The notes under the pieces are model-generated. The model worked only from the letters and a program-made list of their open reading frames with translations, did not search any database and was not told where the DNA came from. A stretch of DNA of 64,000 nucleotides from contig CABQJX010000003.1 of the NCBI GenBank assembly GCA_902464595.1, positions 9,502 to 73,501 of the forward strand, read 5' to 3'. Below, in pieces: positions 8,899 through 17,905 of this stretch. Each line of letters opens with the position of its first letter. Within the stretch, counting starts at the first letter, position 1. Position numbers and translations under genes: made by a program. The DNA is from an uncultured Lachnoclostridium sp. (GTDB taxonomy: Bacteria > Bacillota > Clostridia > Lachnospirales > Lachnospiraceae).

Positions 8899-9049
8899 AT
8901 TTTGTTTTGTAGGTATAGAGATTTTGCAGTTATGACCTAGTTTCTCTTGAAAATACAGTTGGAGATATTTCGCTTATTAATTTCTGCTTTCTGCCGATAA
9001 TTTACATAGATTTCCTAAGTGTCTGAAAAAAATTAAAATAAAGAATCGA

Positions 9050-10636
9050 TTGGAAAAAGAGATGAGAAAACGACAAAAGATTCAGTTTATGGAGTTGCTG
9101 GATACGCTGTGTAAAGCGTGCAAACAGTTGATGACTCTGCCTTATGGGGGCGTTAGGGTAAATTTGTGTGCAGATATTCAGGAATTTGTCGCTGGGATGT
9201 TTGAATTTCTTCAGAAAACAGCAGATGTAGATACAACAACCTCTAAACTATTGGTAAATATGTATGAGAAACTGTTTGCAGTTAGCCAGGGACAGGAGAC
9301 TACGTCTTCTCTGGTTGAATTGGCAATGCAAATTGCAGGCTGTGCAGAGCGCGAGTTGAAAGCAAATAGAATAGAAGTGGCTTTTTTTTGCTATAAAGCC
9401 AGTATGAGTGATTGTCTGGAAAGCATTTATATGGCTGCAAAGGAGGATCCGGCTTGTGATGCATATTTTATTCCTATTCCCTATTTCGATAAAAATGGGG
9501 ATGGAAGTTTGGGGGCAGTCCACTGTGAGGCACAAGGATATTATTCAGAGCAGTATGAATTAACGGACTGGCAGTCTTATAAAGTGGAGGAACGTTGCCC
9601 TGATGTGATTTTTATTATGAACCCATATGATGAGTGTAATATGATCACAACAGTTCATCCGGATTATTATGCTAAAAAATTAAAGAATTTTACGGAAATG
9701 CTAGTCTATATTCCATATTTGGTTCACAGTGAGGTGATCTCGCCGGAGATGGCCGCAACACCAGGGGTTTTATTTGCAAATAAAACGATTGTTCAGTCTG
9801 AGCATGTAAGGGAACAGTATGTGAATAGTGCCTGCAAATATTTTCCTAATACCAGCAGGGAGGTATGGGAAAAAAAGATCGTGTCCCTTGGTTCTCCAAA
9901 AACGGATCGAGTCTTGTCAATGAAAAAGGAGGATTTTCCGGTTTTAAAGGAGTGGGAAAAACTTGTCAGGCAGAAAAACGGAAAACGAGTGATCCTTTAT
10001 AATCTTTCTTTAGAAACAGCACTGCGTTTCTCACAGAAAGAAGCAAAAACAGCTTATTTAGAAAAACTGCGCAGTATCTTGCGTTTCTTTCAGAAAAGAA
10101 AGGATATACTTTTGTGGTGGAGACCCCATCCTTTGCTGTCTGAGACATTTCGGCGGTTAGATCAAGAGCTTTATGAGGAATATCAGAAGCTTATTAGAGA
10201 ATACCAGACAGAGGGGGAGGGGATTTTTGATGGAACAGCTGATATGGATCGTGCCATCGCTTTTGCAGATGCATGTTATGGTGATGAAAGCTCATTGAAT
10301 CTGCTGATGCAACTTATTGGAAAACCAGTCCTTGTTCAGAACATCCAAAATGCTGGCAGTGAGCCGGCTGTCCCAGGGAGTCGGGAACATGCAGAGCAAT
10401 CTATGAAGGAATTTGTAGCAAAGGGACATTACAACAGTTATATTCTCTATGAAGTGATGGATCCTTCAAAAGGAGGATTTAGCTTGTCTGATTTTCTCGA
10501 GTATTTGGATGTAATTGAATGCTGGCGGGAAGAACAATCTGGAAAGTACAGAGCGCGTTATATAAACGCTGATGGTTCAGCGGGGCAAAAAATATACAAT
10601 TACATAAAAAAGATATCAGAGGAGGCTTCAAAATGA
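9050..10636 (+). CDS. CDP-glycerol glycerophosphotransferase-like protein
   Basis: Protein of about 528 residues, first gene of the phosphonate/LicD locus. The C-terminal half has the look of the CDP-glycerol:poly(glycerophosphate) transferase (TagB/TagF-like, GT-B fold) family: ILLWWRPHPLL, then DADACYGDESSLN-type acceptor loop (FADACYGDESSLNLLMQLIGKPV). The N-terminal 200 residues are helical and not recognised. It would transfer a polyol- or alcohol-phosphate to a glycan or lipid; the actual donor is unknown. The start is uncertain: TTG at 9050 or ATG at 9062, neither with a strong ribosome-binding site. It overlaps the PEP mutase gene by 4 bases. Confidence 0.6.
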   Translation: MEKEMRKRQKIQFMELLDTLCKACKQLMTLPYGGVRVNLCADIQEFVAGMFEFLQKTADVDTTTSKLLVNMYEKLFAVSQGQETTSSLVELAMQIAGCAERELKANRIEVAFFCYKASMSDCLESIYMAAKEDPACDAYFIPIPYFDKNGDGSLGAVHCEAQGYYSEQYELTDWQSYKVEERCPDVIFIMNPYDECNMITTVHPDYYAKKLKNFTEMLVYIPYLVHSEVISPEMAATPGVLFANKTIVQSEHVREQYVNSACKYFPNTSREVWEKKIVSLGSPKTDRVLSMKKEDFPVLKEWEKLVRQKNGKRVILYNLSLETALRFSQKEAKTAYLEKLRSILRFFQKRKDILLWWRPHPLLSETFRRLDQELYEEYQKLIREYQTEGEGIFDGTADMDRAIAFADACYGDESSLNLLMQLIGKPVLVQNIQNAGSEPAVPGSREHAEQSMKEFVAKGHYNSYILYEVMDPSKGGFSLSDFLEYLDVIECWREEQSGKYRARYINADGSAGQKIYNYIKKISEEASK

Positions 10637-12225
10637 ATAAGGCAAAACGTTTTCGTGAATTGCTTAACCGTGAGGGACACTTTTTTCTGATGGAAGCTCA
10701 TGACGGATTATCTTCAAAAATTGTGGAGGAAACAGGATTTCCAGCTATATGGGCCAGCGGCTTATCTATTACTGCGTCTTTAGGAGTTAGAGATAACAAT
10801 GAGATTTCTTATACTCAGCTGTTAGATGTTCTAGAGTATATGAATGATGCAACAGAACTCCCCATTTTAGTAGATGGAGATACCGGGTATGGGAATTTTA
10901 ATAATGCCTGTCGGCTTTTGCAGAAGTTGGAGCAGTTGGGTATAGCGGCAGTGTGTATTGAAGATAAAAAGTTTCCTAAAACAAATTCGTTTTTAGAGAC
11001 TAAATTGGAAGCATTAGCTGATCCGTTGGAATTTGCAGGAAAAATACGGGCAATGAAGGAATCACAGAAGGATCCGGATTTTTGTGTGATTGCGAGATTG
11101 GAGTCTTTGATCGTGGGAGCAGGGGTAGAAGATGCTGTAAAACGTGCAAACTTGTACCTTGATGCAGGTGCAGATGCTTTGTTGGTACACTCAAAACGCC
11201 AGACCTCCAAAGATATTGATGATTTTCTTGAGGTATTCAAGCGAGATGTTCCTATCTTTCTTGTCCCTACCAAATATTATACAGTACCTACAGCACATTT
11301 GACAAAGGACAGGAGAGTCCGAGGAATCATATGGGCAAACCACAATATTCGTGTCTGCATCACTGCTATGCAGAAAGTAAGCAAAACGATTTACGAAAAT
11401 ACTTCTGTTGCAGATGTGGAAGGAACCATTGCCTCTGTTTCAGAAGTTTTCCGATTACAGAAAAATGAGGAATATCTGGAAAAGGAAAAAAAGTATCTTC
11501 CATCGTATACGAATGTAAAAGCTGTGATATTAGCTGCGGGAGGGCCTGGATCTTTGGGGTTTGAGCGTCCAAAGGCTCTTTTGAAAATGAACGGGAAAAG
11601 TATTTTGGAGCATCAGTTGGAAGCGATCAAGGCCGTCGGGGTTACAGATATTTCGATTGTGAGAGGATACAAAAAGGAAGAAATACAGGTTCCCGGCATA
11701 ACAATGATTGATAATGATAAGTGGGCTGAAACGAATGCTGCTCACTCCCTTTCTCTTGCTGCTTCCTTGATAAGCCAACCATATTTGGTCCTTTATAGCG
11801 ATGTGTTCTTTAAACGGTATCTTCTGCGTACTATGCTGGATTATTCAGAGGAATACCCTTCTGCAGATGTGATTCTTGTATGTGTTCGGGAGGATTATAT
11901 TGATGCTGGATACTATTTAAGGCTGAATAAAAAGCCGGATGTATTTGACAATGACAGGGATCTAAGCATATCAGAAGTCTGCCTGGGGCGTGATGGTGGG
12001 AGAGAAGAAACTGCTGTTTATTTTAGTGGTTTGATGATGGTGAATAACTATCAGGCTGCCAGTCAGCTTCTCGAAAGCTGTGATGAGGAGCAGCTTTCTA
12101 CCGCGGCATTTTTGCGTGGAGCATTAGAGGCAGGAATGCGGCTTTCGGTTATCATGTCTTCCTCAGAGGCGATTGTGGATATTAATTCTTTAAATGATTT
12201 GATGAAAGCAGGGGAGTTGGTATGA
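10633..12225 (+). CDS. pepM: PEP mutase fused to a nucleotidyltransferase (PepM-PntC type)
   Basis: Bifunctional protein of 530 residues. Residues 1 to about 285 form phosphoenolpyruvate mutase, which makes the C-P bond by converting PEP to phosphonopyruvate: WASGLSI (40-46), metal-binding DGDTGYGN (81-88) and the mutase-specific EDKKFPKTNS (110-119), which separates it from isocitrate lyases. Residues about 295-530 are an NTP-transferase domain (VILAAGGPGSLG, then ERPKALL), as in phosphonate cytidylyltransferases that make CMP-phosphonates for transfer to glycans. Substrate of the second domain is inferred from this fusion and the LicD genes downstream. Overlaps the decarboxylase gene by 4 bases. 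Confidence 0.92.
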   Translation: MNKAKRFRELLNREGHFFLMEAHDGLSSKIVEETGFPAIWASGLSITASLGVRDNNEISYTQLLDVLEYMNDATELPILVDGDTGYGNFNNACRLLQKLEQLGIAAVCIEDKKFPKTNSFLETKLEALADPLEFAGKIRAMKESQKDPDFCVIARLESLIVGAGVEDAVKRANLYLDAGADALLVHSKRQTSKDIDDFLEVFKRDVPIFLVPTKYYTVPTAHLTKDRRVRGIIWANHNIRVCITAMQKVSKTIYENTSVADVEGTIASVSEVFRLQKNEEYLEKEKKYLPSYTNVKAVILAAGGPGSLGFERPKALLKMNGKSILEHQLEAIKAVGVTDISIVRGYKKEEIQVPGITMIDNDKWAETNAAHSLSLAASLISQPYLVLYSDVFFKRYLLRTMLDYSEEYPSADVILVCVREDYIDAGYYLRLNKKPDVFDNDRDLSISEVCLGRDGGREETAVYFSGLMMVNNYQAASQLLESCDEEQLSTAAFLRGALEAGMRLSVIMSSSEAIVDINSLNDLMKAGELV

Positions 12226-13283
12226 TTGACACGAAACAATTTGTAGATGAACTTCTTTCAAGAGGGATACAAAAAATAGCAGGTGTCCCATGTTCCTTCT
12301 TGACACCATTAATCAACGAGGCAGAAAATAGGGGGCTCTATGAACCCTTTGTAAATGAGGGGGACGCCATGGCTTATGCCGCTGGCTCTATTCTGGCAGG
12401 GCATAGATGCGCAGTAGTGTTGCAAAACTCTGGTCTATCCAATGCTTTGTCACCTCTTACCTCTTTAAATGAACTTTTTGGACTTGGTGTGTTACTCATT
12501 ATTGGAAATAGAGGAGCAGATGATGAGCCGCAGCATAGGATTATGTCAGGATGTGTGGAACCGTTTTTGGATGCGGTAGGTATCAGACATTTTATGGCAG
12601 AAGAACCAGGAGCTCTGGAACAGGCGGTGGAATATTTTGATGGAAGAAGTTCAGCGATTCTTGTTAATAGTAGGACAACTTTCTCGCCTGTCCAATTGGA
12701 GCAGAACAGCGTAAACAAGAAAGAATTTCCGCAGCGTTATCATATGCTTCAAGCAGTTTGCGAAGCAGCAGGGAAAGCTGTTATTGCCACAGCCACAGGA
12801 TTTACCAGCAGGGAAATGTTTTGTGTGAAAGACCGGCCGGAAAATTTCTACATGGTTGGCTCCATGGGATGCCTTTCTTCCCTTTCTCTAGGATTGGCAG
12901 AAAATTTGAAGGAAAGAAATGTAATTGCTGTTGATGGGGATAGTGCATGTTTGATGAGATTGGGCGGATTGTATACATTAACACAGAAACATCCCAATAA
13001 TCTTTTTTACCTCGTTCTGGATAATGGGGGAAATGAATCTACCGGCGGACAGAGAAATAGTCTAGGGGAAAGTCGATTGCTTGATGTGATGAGAAGCATG
13101 TATCATACAGAGGAAATTCATTCACCAGAGGAACTTTCAGAGAAAATACAACTTTTCCAAAAAAATCCTGTTTATACACAGGTTTATGCAAAGATCAGAA
13201 TGGGAACTATGGAAGTTTTGCCAAGGCCTGACAGACGTCTTATTTTCGAGCAGGCACATCGGTTTACGGAGGCTCTCCGATGA
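12222..13283 (+). CDS. ppd: Phosphonopyruvate decarboxylase
   Basis: Thiamine diphosphate enzyme of 353 residues that removes CO2 from phosphonopyruvate to give phosphonoacetaldehyde, the step that pulls the unfavourable PEP mutase reaction forward. VPCSFLTPLIN at the N-terminus, NEGDAMAYAAG (with the catalytic-type Glu) and NSGLSNALSPLTSL are typical of Ppd. The ThDP-binding segment runs from GDSACLMRLGG to LDNGGNESTGGQ (about 238-275). Both gene ends overlap neighbours by 4 bases. Sulfopyruvate decarboxylase is the nearest alternative, but the linked PEP mutase makes phosphonopyruvate the expected substrate. Confidence 0.92.
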   Translation: MIDTKQFVDELLSRGIQKIAGVPCSFLTPLINEAENRGLYEPFVNEGDAMAYAAGSILAGHRCAVVLQNSGLSNALSPLTSLNELFGLGVLLIIGNRGADDEPQHRIMSGCVEPFLDAVGIRHFMAEEPGALEQAVEYFDGRSSAILVNSRTTFSPVQLEQNSVNKKEFPQRYHMLQAVCEAAGKAVIATATGFTSREMFCVKDRPENFYMVGSMGCLSSLSLGLAENLKERNVIAVDGDSACLMRLGGLYTLTQKHPNNLFYLVLDNGGNESTGGQRNSLGESRLLDVMRSMYHTEEIHSPEELSEKIQLFQKNPVYTQVYAKIRMGTMEVLPRPDRRLIFEQAHRFTEALR

Positions 13284-13975
13284 AAATAGCTCTACTTTCA
13301 GATATTCATGCAAATCTTCCAGCCCTCCAAGCAGTTTTAGATGACTGCCGAAAGCAAAAGGCAGATCGGTTTTGGCTGCTGGGAGATTATGTCGATTATG
13401 GCGTTTCGGCAAAAGAAACGGTTGCTCTTTTGGAACAGCTTGATCCTGAATATGTAATTGCGGGAAATCATGATGCCTGTTTATATCTGCCATCTGTTCG
13501 AGGTAGCCAGACCCCTCATGGAAAGCAGTCTTTTTCTTATACAAGGAAAATAATAGAACAGGATCCGGAGTCATTTGTATGGCTTAGGAGTATTGTAGAA
13601 ACGCCTATGATTCATCTTAAGGGTCAAAAAATCATGCTAGTTCATGGAACCATTTCTGATCCATATTGGGGGAAATTTCTTCCAGACCAAAATGTGGAGG
13701 AAGTTTTTAGTGACATGGAAAAAGAGGATGTCCGCCTGCTTTTAGCAGGTCATTCTCATAGAAGTTTTCTCTTAAACAGAAACGGAAGAAGAATTATAAA
13801 TCCAGGAAGTGTTGGACAGCCTAGGGATGGCTTTCCAGAAGCTTCTTATGCAATTTTAGATGGGGAGTCAGTTATCTTCCGCCGGATTCCCTATGATGTG
13901 GAACAAGCGGCTCAAGAAATCAAAGGGAAAGGGCTGCCGGAATATCTGTGGCAGCGTTTGTATCAAGGCATATAG
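13280..13975 (+). CDS. Calcineurin-like metallophosphoesterase (YfcE/MJ0936 type)
   Basis: Protein of 231 residues with the full metallophosphoesterase pattern: SDIHANLPAL at residue 7, GDYVDYG, AGNHDACLYL, VHGTISDPYW and AGHSHRSFL. These bind two divalent metals for phosphoester hydrolysis. The substrate is not known; within this locus it might hydrolyse a phosphonate or phosphate ester or a nucleotide by-product of the LicD reactions, which is inference only. It overlaps the decarboxylase gene by 4 bases (ATGA). Confidence 0.8.
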   Translation: MKIALLSDIHANLPALQAVLDDCRKQKADRFWLLGDYVDYGVSAKETVALLEQLDPEYVIAGNHDACLYLPSVRGSQTPHGKQSFSYTRKIIEQDPESFVWLRSIVETPMIHLKGQKIMLVHGTISDPYWGKFLPDQNVEEVFSDMEKEDVRLLLAGHSHRSFLLNRNGRRIINPGSVGQPRDGFPEASYAILDGESVIFRRIPYDVEQAAQEIKGKGLPEYLWQRLYQGI

Positions 13976-13992
13976 GAAAGGAAAGGTTTAGG

Positions 13993-14952
13993 ATGCGAGT
14001 TTTGATCACGGGGGCAGCTGGTCTGACCGGCTCTTATCTGGTTCGTCACTGTCTGGAACAAGGGGATACTGTGGTAGGAATCGATAATTTCTTTCGCGGA
14101 ACCAAGGAAAATCTTTTAGAAGTAATGGGAGAGGAACGATTTACTTTTTATGAGTGTGATTTTCGGGATTATATTAAAAAGGAGCAGGAGGTCAATTTTG
14201 ATGGAATTTATCATTTGGCGGCCGTTGTTCCTACTAGATATTTCTATGAGGAGCCTTGCCTGACTTATGAGGTGAACTGTCAGGGGACTTATGAAATTTT
14301 TTTATGGGCATTAAAACATAGGATCCCCCGGTTTGTTAATGCGTCCAGTTCAGAAATATATGGACATGCAAAAGATTTTCCAACCAAGGAAACAGCGCCG
14401 TCTTTATATGATTCAGTGGAAGAAACAACCCGATGGTCTTACGCGCATGGAAAGATTATGACGGAGTATCTCTTAAATCATCATAAAGATGAAATAAAAG
14501 TCTGCCATTTACGTTATGCTAATGTTTATGGACCATATGATATTGATGATAATCATGTGATCCCTTATATTTTGAACTGTGTTGCTCAAGATAAGACGTG
14601 TCATTTAAATGTGGACGCCAAAACCATTGCTCGTTCATTCCTATATATGGAAGACTGCGCGAAAGCTACTCGCCTGGCAATGCTGCGCATGGAAAGCGGA
14701 ATAAGCTACAATATTGGAAACCCGGAGGAGGTAACTATTTTTGAACTTTACAAAATAGCGGTTGAGGCTGCAAGGGATTTGGGGCTTTCCTGCCATCATT
14801 CTATGGAACTTGATATTTCCAGACCGGGTGATCCAACAAGACGTGTTCTTGATATTTCACGTGCAAGGGTTCATTTGGGATATACGCCTGAGGTGATGCT
14901 GAAAGAGGGGATAAGGAGGACACTGGAATGGATTGTCAAACAGCGGCCATAA
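13993..14952 (+). CDS. NAD-dependent epimerase/dehydratase (extended SDR)
   Basis: Protein of 319 residues acting on a nucleotide sugar. The Rossmann motif GAAGLTG is at 7-13, NASSSEIYG holds the active-site Ser region, and Tyr150/Lys154 form YAHGK. The C-terminal part has the ISYNIGNPEEVT segment common in sugar-nucleotide epimerases. The specific reaction (4-epimerisation, 4,6-dehydration, decarboxylation) cannot be fixed. The ATG at 13993 is preferred over the upstream start at 13948 because the Rossmann strand begins there and GGAAAGG precedes it. Confidence 0.8.
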   Translation: MRVLITGAAGLTGSYLVRHCLEQGDTVVGIDNFFRGTKENLLEVMGEERFTFYECDFRDYIKKEQEVNFDGIYHLAAVVPTRYFYEEPCLTYEVNCQGTYEIFLWALKHRIPRFVNASSSEIYGHAKDFPTKETAPSLYDSVEETTRWSYAHGKIMTEYLLNHHKDEIKVCHLRYANVYGPYDIDDNHVIPYILNCVAQDKTCHLNVDAKTIARSFLYMEDCAKATRLAMLRMESGISYNIGNPEEVTIFELYKIAVEAARDLGLSCHHSMELDISRPGDPTRRVLDISRARVHLGYTPEVMLKEGIRRTLEWIVKQRP

Positions 14953-15710
14953 TTCTATGTGCAGGCATTGGAAGACGGATCGGCCTTGCGGAAGGGAAGA
15001 ATAAATGTGCGGCCGCAGTTCAGAACACGTCTTCTGTCCAGTACAGTGTATCTTCTCTTTTGGAAGCGGGAGTGGATGTTGTTATTGTGGTCACTGGTTA
15101 TGGTTCGGATTCGGTGAAAGGTGCGCTGTCAGGAAGTGTGGATAAAGGGGCTATTCACTTGGTGCATAATCCTTGGTATGACAGACATGGCTGTAATTAT
15201 TCTCTGGCCTGCGGAATGGAGGAGGCTTCCAGAATGGAAGTTGGACGTGTGGTGATTGCAGAAGGGGATTCCCTTTTGCATAGGAAATCCGTTCAGAAAT
15301 TATGTCAGCAGAATGCGATAGCAGCTTCTTTGGTGCGGGAGAAATCTTATATAGATAAAAAGAGAAGTGTTGTTGCAGTAGGATGTAAAAATAAAATTTT
15401 GCGTTATGAGTATGATCCTCTTCATCAGGGATATATATATATCGGTAAAGATGAGGCGGTTTTGGGGGAGAGTATGCAGCTTTGGAGTTTTTCTGGAAAA
15501 CCTTTAGAAGCATTGAAAGAAGAACTGAGAGCATATAAAAATATGGCAGACCAAAGCAGGGAGCCTATGCTTCATTCTGGGGTTTATTCTATTAACAAGA
15601 TTAAAGTAGAAATTGAACCAGTCTGCTCTCCAAAACCGGAAGATTGGATTAATTTAAATACGCAACAGGATTTAAGAAAGGCGGGATTGGCAAAGTGGAT
15701 CAGAGAGTAA
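14928..15710 (+). CDS. Sugar/alcohol-phosphate nucleotidyltransferase (LicC/NTP_transferase type)
   Basis: Protein of 260 residues with the nucleotidyltransferase opening AAIILCAGIGRRIG, then the Lys in GKNKCAA, and a mid-region EGDSLL acidic motif in the position of the metal-binding Asp. Such proteins (LicC, GlmU N-domain) activate choline phosphate or sugar phosphates with CTP or UTP. It is the second NTP-transferase domain in this locus besides that fused to PEP mutase, so the two probably activate different molecules. It overlaps the SDR gene by 25 bases and has AAGGAGG a suitable distance before its ATG. Confidence 0.72.
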   Translation: MDCQTAAIILCAGIGRRIGLAEGKNKCAAAVQNTSSVQYSVSSLLEAGVDVVIVVTGYGSDSVKGALSGSVDKGAIHLVHNPWYDRHGCNYSLACGMEEASRMEVGRVVIAEGDSLLHRKSVQKLCQQNAIAASLVREKSYIDKKRSVVAVGCKNKILRYEYDPLHQGYIYIGKDEAVLGESMQLWSFSGKPLEALKEELRAYKNMADQSREPMLHSGVYSINKIKVEIEPVCSPKPEDWINLNTQQDLRKAGLAKWIRE

Positions 15711-16786
15711 TGATCGTTGGATATGGGAGTACAGGAAAATATGTGTTAGATATGCTAGTACGGTTGCCTGATTTTACTGATTGTGAGTATATTGTCGTGT
15801 CCAGGACAGAAAAAGTGGAAGCAGAAAAGAGGATCAATCTCACGCTTGTATCCGCTGGTATTTTTGGTAATTACCCCAAAGTTCGCTATAGATCCTGTGA
15901 CATCAATAATGTGGAGCAGATGAGCGAACTGCTCAGTCAGGAGAAACCGGATATTATTGCATATACGGGACGCTATATGAAAGGATTTAAGTATGGCGAG
16001 TTTTCCTATCCCAATCAGATCGGTTATGGGGTATGGACACCCTTAGCGGTTGTGTTGGTAGAAAAACTAATGAGAGCTGTAAAGAGGTCGGGGATCCATA
16101 CACGGGTAATCAATACAAGCTATGGGGATGCTGTATCCCCTCTGTTGAAATCTCATGGTCTAGCTCCTTATACCAGTGCAGGAAATTTGAATCACCTTAT
16201 TCCAAGAATCGCAAGGGCATATGAGAAATTAAGCGGGATTCCAGCTGAACAGTGTAATGTGACATTTGTTGGCTCTCATTATGCAAATACGTATATTTCA
16301 AAAGAGGGAACAGCGAAGGGATCTCCATGTCTTCTGCATATTGAGGGAAATGAGAATATAAATGAAGATGAAATATGGAAACTTTGTGCAGTTCCGACGG
16401 CATCTGGGCCAGACAGAAATATCATGATCGCTTCAGATGTAGCTATGCTGATATGTCTTATGCTTGATCAGAGCGGAAAAGAAAAAAAGATTCATGCACC
16501 AGGCCCATTTGGAAAAATCGGCGGTTACCCGCTGTTATTCAAAAATGGGAAGATGAAAATTGATGAGACCAATTTTACGATAGAGGACATGGAACGTGTC
16601 AATGAGGGCAGCCTCAGGTGTGATGGAATTGAAGCTTTGGATGAGAATGGAATCCATTTTACAGACGAAGTAATAGGAAAAATGAAAAAGGTTTTTGAAA
16701 TAGATTATCCAAAGACTCTTGCCCTGGAAGATTGCGAAAAATTTTCTGAACGATTAGCAGAACGATTAGGTGGCAGAAGGCATTGA
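15695..16786 (+). CDS. Saccharopine dehydrogenase-like NAD(P)-binding protein
   Basis: Protein of 363 residues beginning with a Rossmann motif VGYGSTGKYV and a layout (RSCDINNVEQM..LLSQEKPDIIAYTG) like saccharopine dehydrogenase-type oxidoreductases. I do not recognise the exact family. In a phosphonate locus that lacks an obvious transaminase or alcohol dehydrogenase, an NAD(P)-dependent protein is a candidate for processing phosphonoacetaldehyde, but nothing in the sequence proves it. The start is either GTG 15695 or ATG 15710, the latter in a TAATG overlap with the upstream stop. A 105-base gap without visible features follows. Confidence 0.55.
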   Translation: MDQRVMIVGYGSTGKYVLDMLVRLPDFTDCEYIVVSRTEKVEAEKRINLTLVSAGIFGNYPKVRYRSCDINNVEQMSELLSQEKPDIIAYTGRYMKGFKYGEFSYPNQIGYGVWTPLAVVLVEKLMRAVKRSGIHTRVINTSYGDAVSPLLKSHGLAPYTSAGNLNHLIPRIARAYEKLSGIPAEQCNVTFVGSHYANTYISKEGTAKGSPCLLHIEGNENINEDEIWKLCAVPTASGPDRNIMIASDVAMLICLMLDQSGKEKKIHAPGPFGKIGGYPLLFKNGKMKIDETNFTIEDMERVNEGSLRCDGIEALDENGIHFTDEVIGKMKKVFEIDYPKTLALEDCEKFSERLAERLGGRRH

Positions 16787-16891
16787 AGATTAAGGGGACA
16801 TAAACTTCTGGAGTATTATAGCAGGCATTACAACAAGAAAGAGTCTAGTTCTAATATTAGTGTGTGGAAGTAAGAAAGGAAGGAGTATATA

Positions 16892-17905
16892 GTGGGACAG
16901 CCATCAAAGGCGGTTAAGCTGACAGCCGATCAGCTTCGCAGGATCCAGCTAGTGGAGCTTGATATTCTGTTAGAACTTGACAGAGTATGCAGGAAACATC
17001 AGATTGATTATTTTTTGTGCGGAGGCACTTTGCTTGGGGCGGTACGTCATGGTGGTTTTATTCCATGGGACGATGATGTAGATGTAGGATTTCTTAGGGA
17101 AGATTATGAAACATTTTGCGAGGTATTTCCTAAAGAGACAGAAAACTCTAAATATTTTCTTCAGACCTGGAAATCGGATCCATATTATTTGTGGAATTAT
17201 GGAAAAATTAGAAGGCTTGGAACGGAATATGTCCGGGTAGGGCAGGAACATATGAAGTACAGAACAGGAATCTCCATTGATGTATTTCCGTATGACTATC
17301 TTCCTATTAATGGGGAGCTTCAGAGAGAAATTCTTGCAAAGGCTTATAAGATACAGATGAAACATGGTATATTTTCTTATAGGCTCCCAAAGGCAATGTG
17401 GCACTCAAAGGCGATGAGGCCTATAGTGAAGCAGGCAAGGCTGTGCACATTCTGCAGAAAGGCAACTTACTCGAAAGTAGGAAGATACCAGGAGAAAAGA
17501 TGGCTTCTTCGTATGGGATACTGGTTTCTTTCTCTGCTGCCTGGAAGGAAGATGGCAGCTCTGCTGGAAAAGACCGCCCGAAAATATAATGATAGAACTG
17601 TATATGGCGGCAGAGGGATTAGGCAGTTTGCTTATGCCTCTGACTGGAAATATCCAAGTCTGGGATGGAATCCTGATAAATTACTGGAACGGAAAGAAAT
17701 TCAGTTTGAGGGTTTTTGGCTACGGACCGTTAAAGATACGGATTGGTATCTTTCTGGTGAATATGGAACACGCTATATGGAAATACCGCCTCCTGAACTG
17801 CGGTATGCGGTAGCACCTGCCTCAAAGATTGATTTTGGAAATGTGTTCAAGGAAATGGAATGGTGTACGGAACAATATTTTAGAACGGAAGAGGATTTCA
17901 AATGA
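16892..17905 (+). CDS. LicD-family phosphotransferase (first of three)
   Basis: Protein of 337 residues in the LicD family, whose members transfer phosphocholine or similar head groups from CDP/CMP-activated donors to sugars of teichoic acids and capsules. The core GGTLLGAVRH (44-53) and PWDDDVDV (58-65), whose Asp residues bind metal, are intact. GTG start with AAGGAAGGAG upstream. In the context of PEP mutase and nucleotidyltransferases, a phosphonate such as aminoethyl- or hydroxyethylphosphonate is a plausible group transferred (inference). Overlaps the second LicD gene by 4 bases. Confidence 0.9.
   Translation: MGQPSKAVKLTADQLRRIQLVELDILLELDRVCRKHQIDYFLCGGTLLGAVRHGGFIPWDDDVDVGFLREDYETFCEVFPKETENSKYFLQTWKSDPYYLWNYGKIRRLGTEYVRVGQEHMKYRTGISIDVFPYDYLPINGELQREILAKAYKIQMKHGIFSYRLPKAMWHSKAMRPIVKQARLCTFCRKATYSKVGRYQEKRWLLRMGYWFLSLLPGRKMAALLEKTARKYNDRTVYGGRGIRQFAYASDWKYPSLGWNPDKLLERKEIQFEGFWLRTVKDTDWYLSGEYGTRYMEIPPPELRYAVAPASKIDFGNVFKEMEWCTEQYFRTEEDFK

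Noticed and set aside
8993..9000. GCCGATAA resembling a sigma-28 flagellar -10 box before the phosphonate locus
   Set aside because: No matching -35 (TAAA type) at the needed distance.
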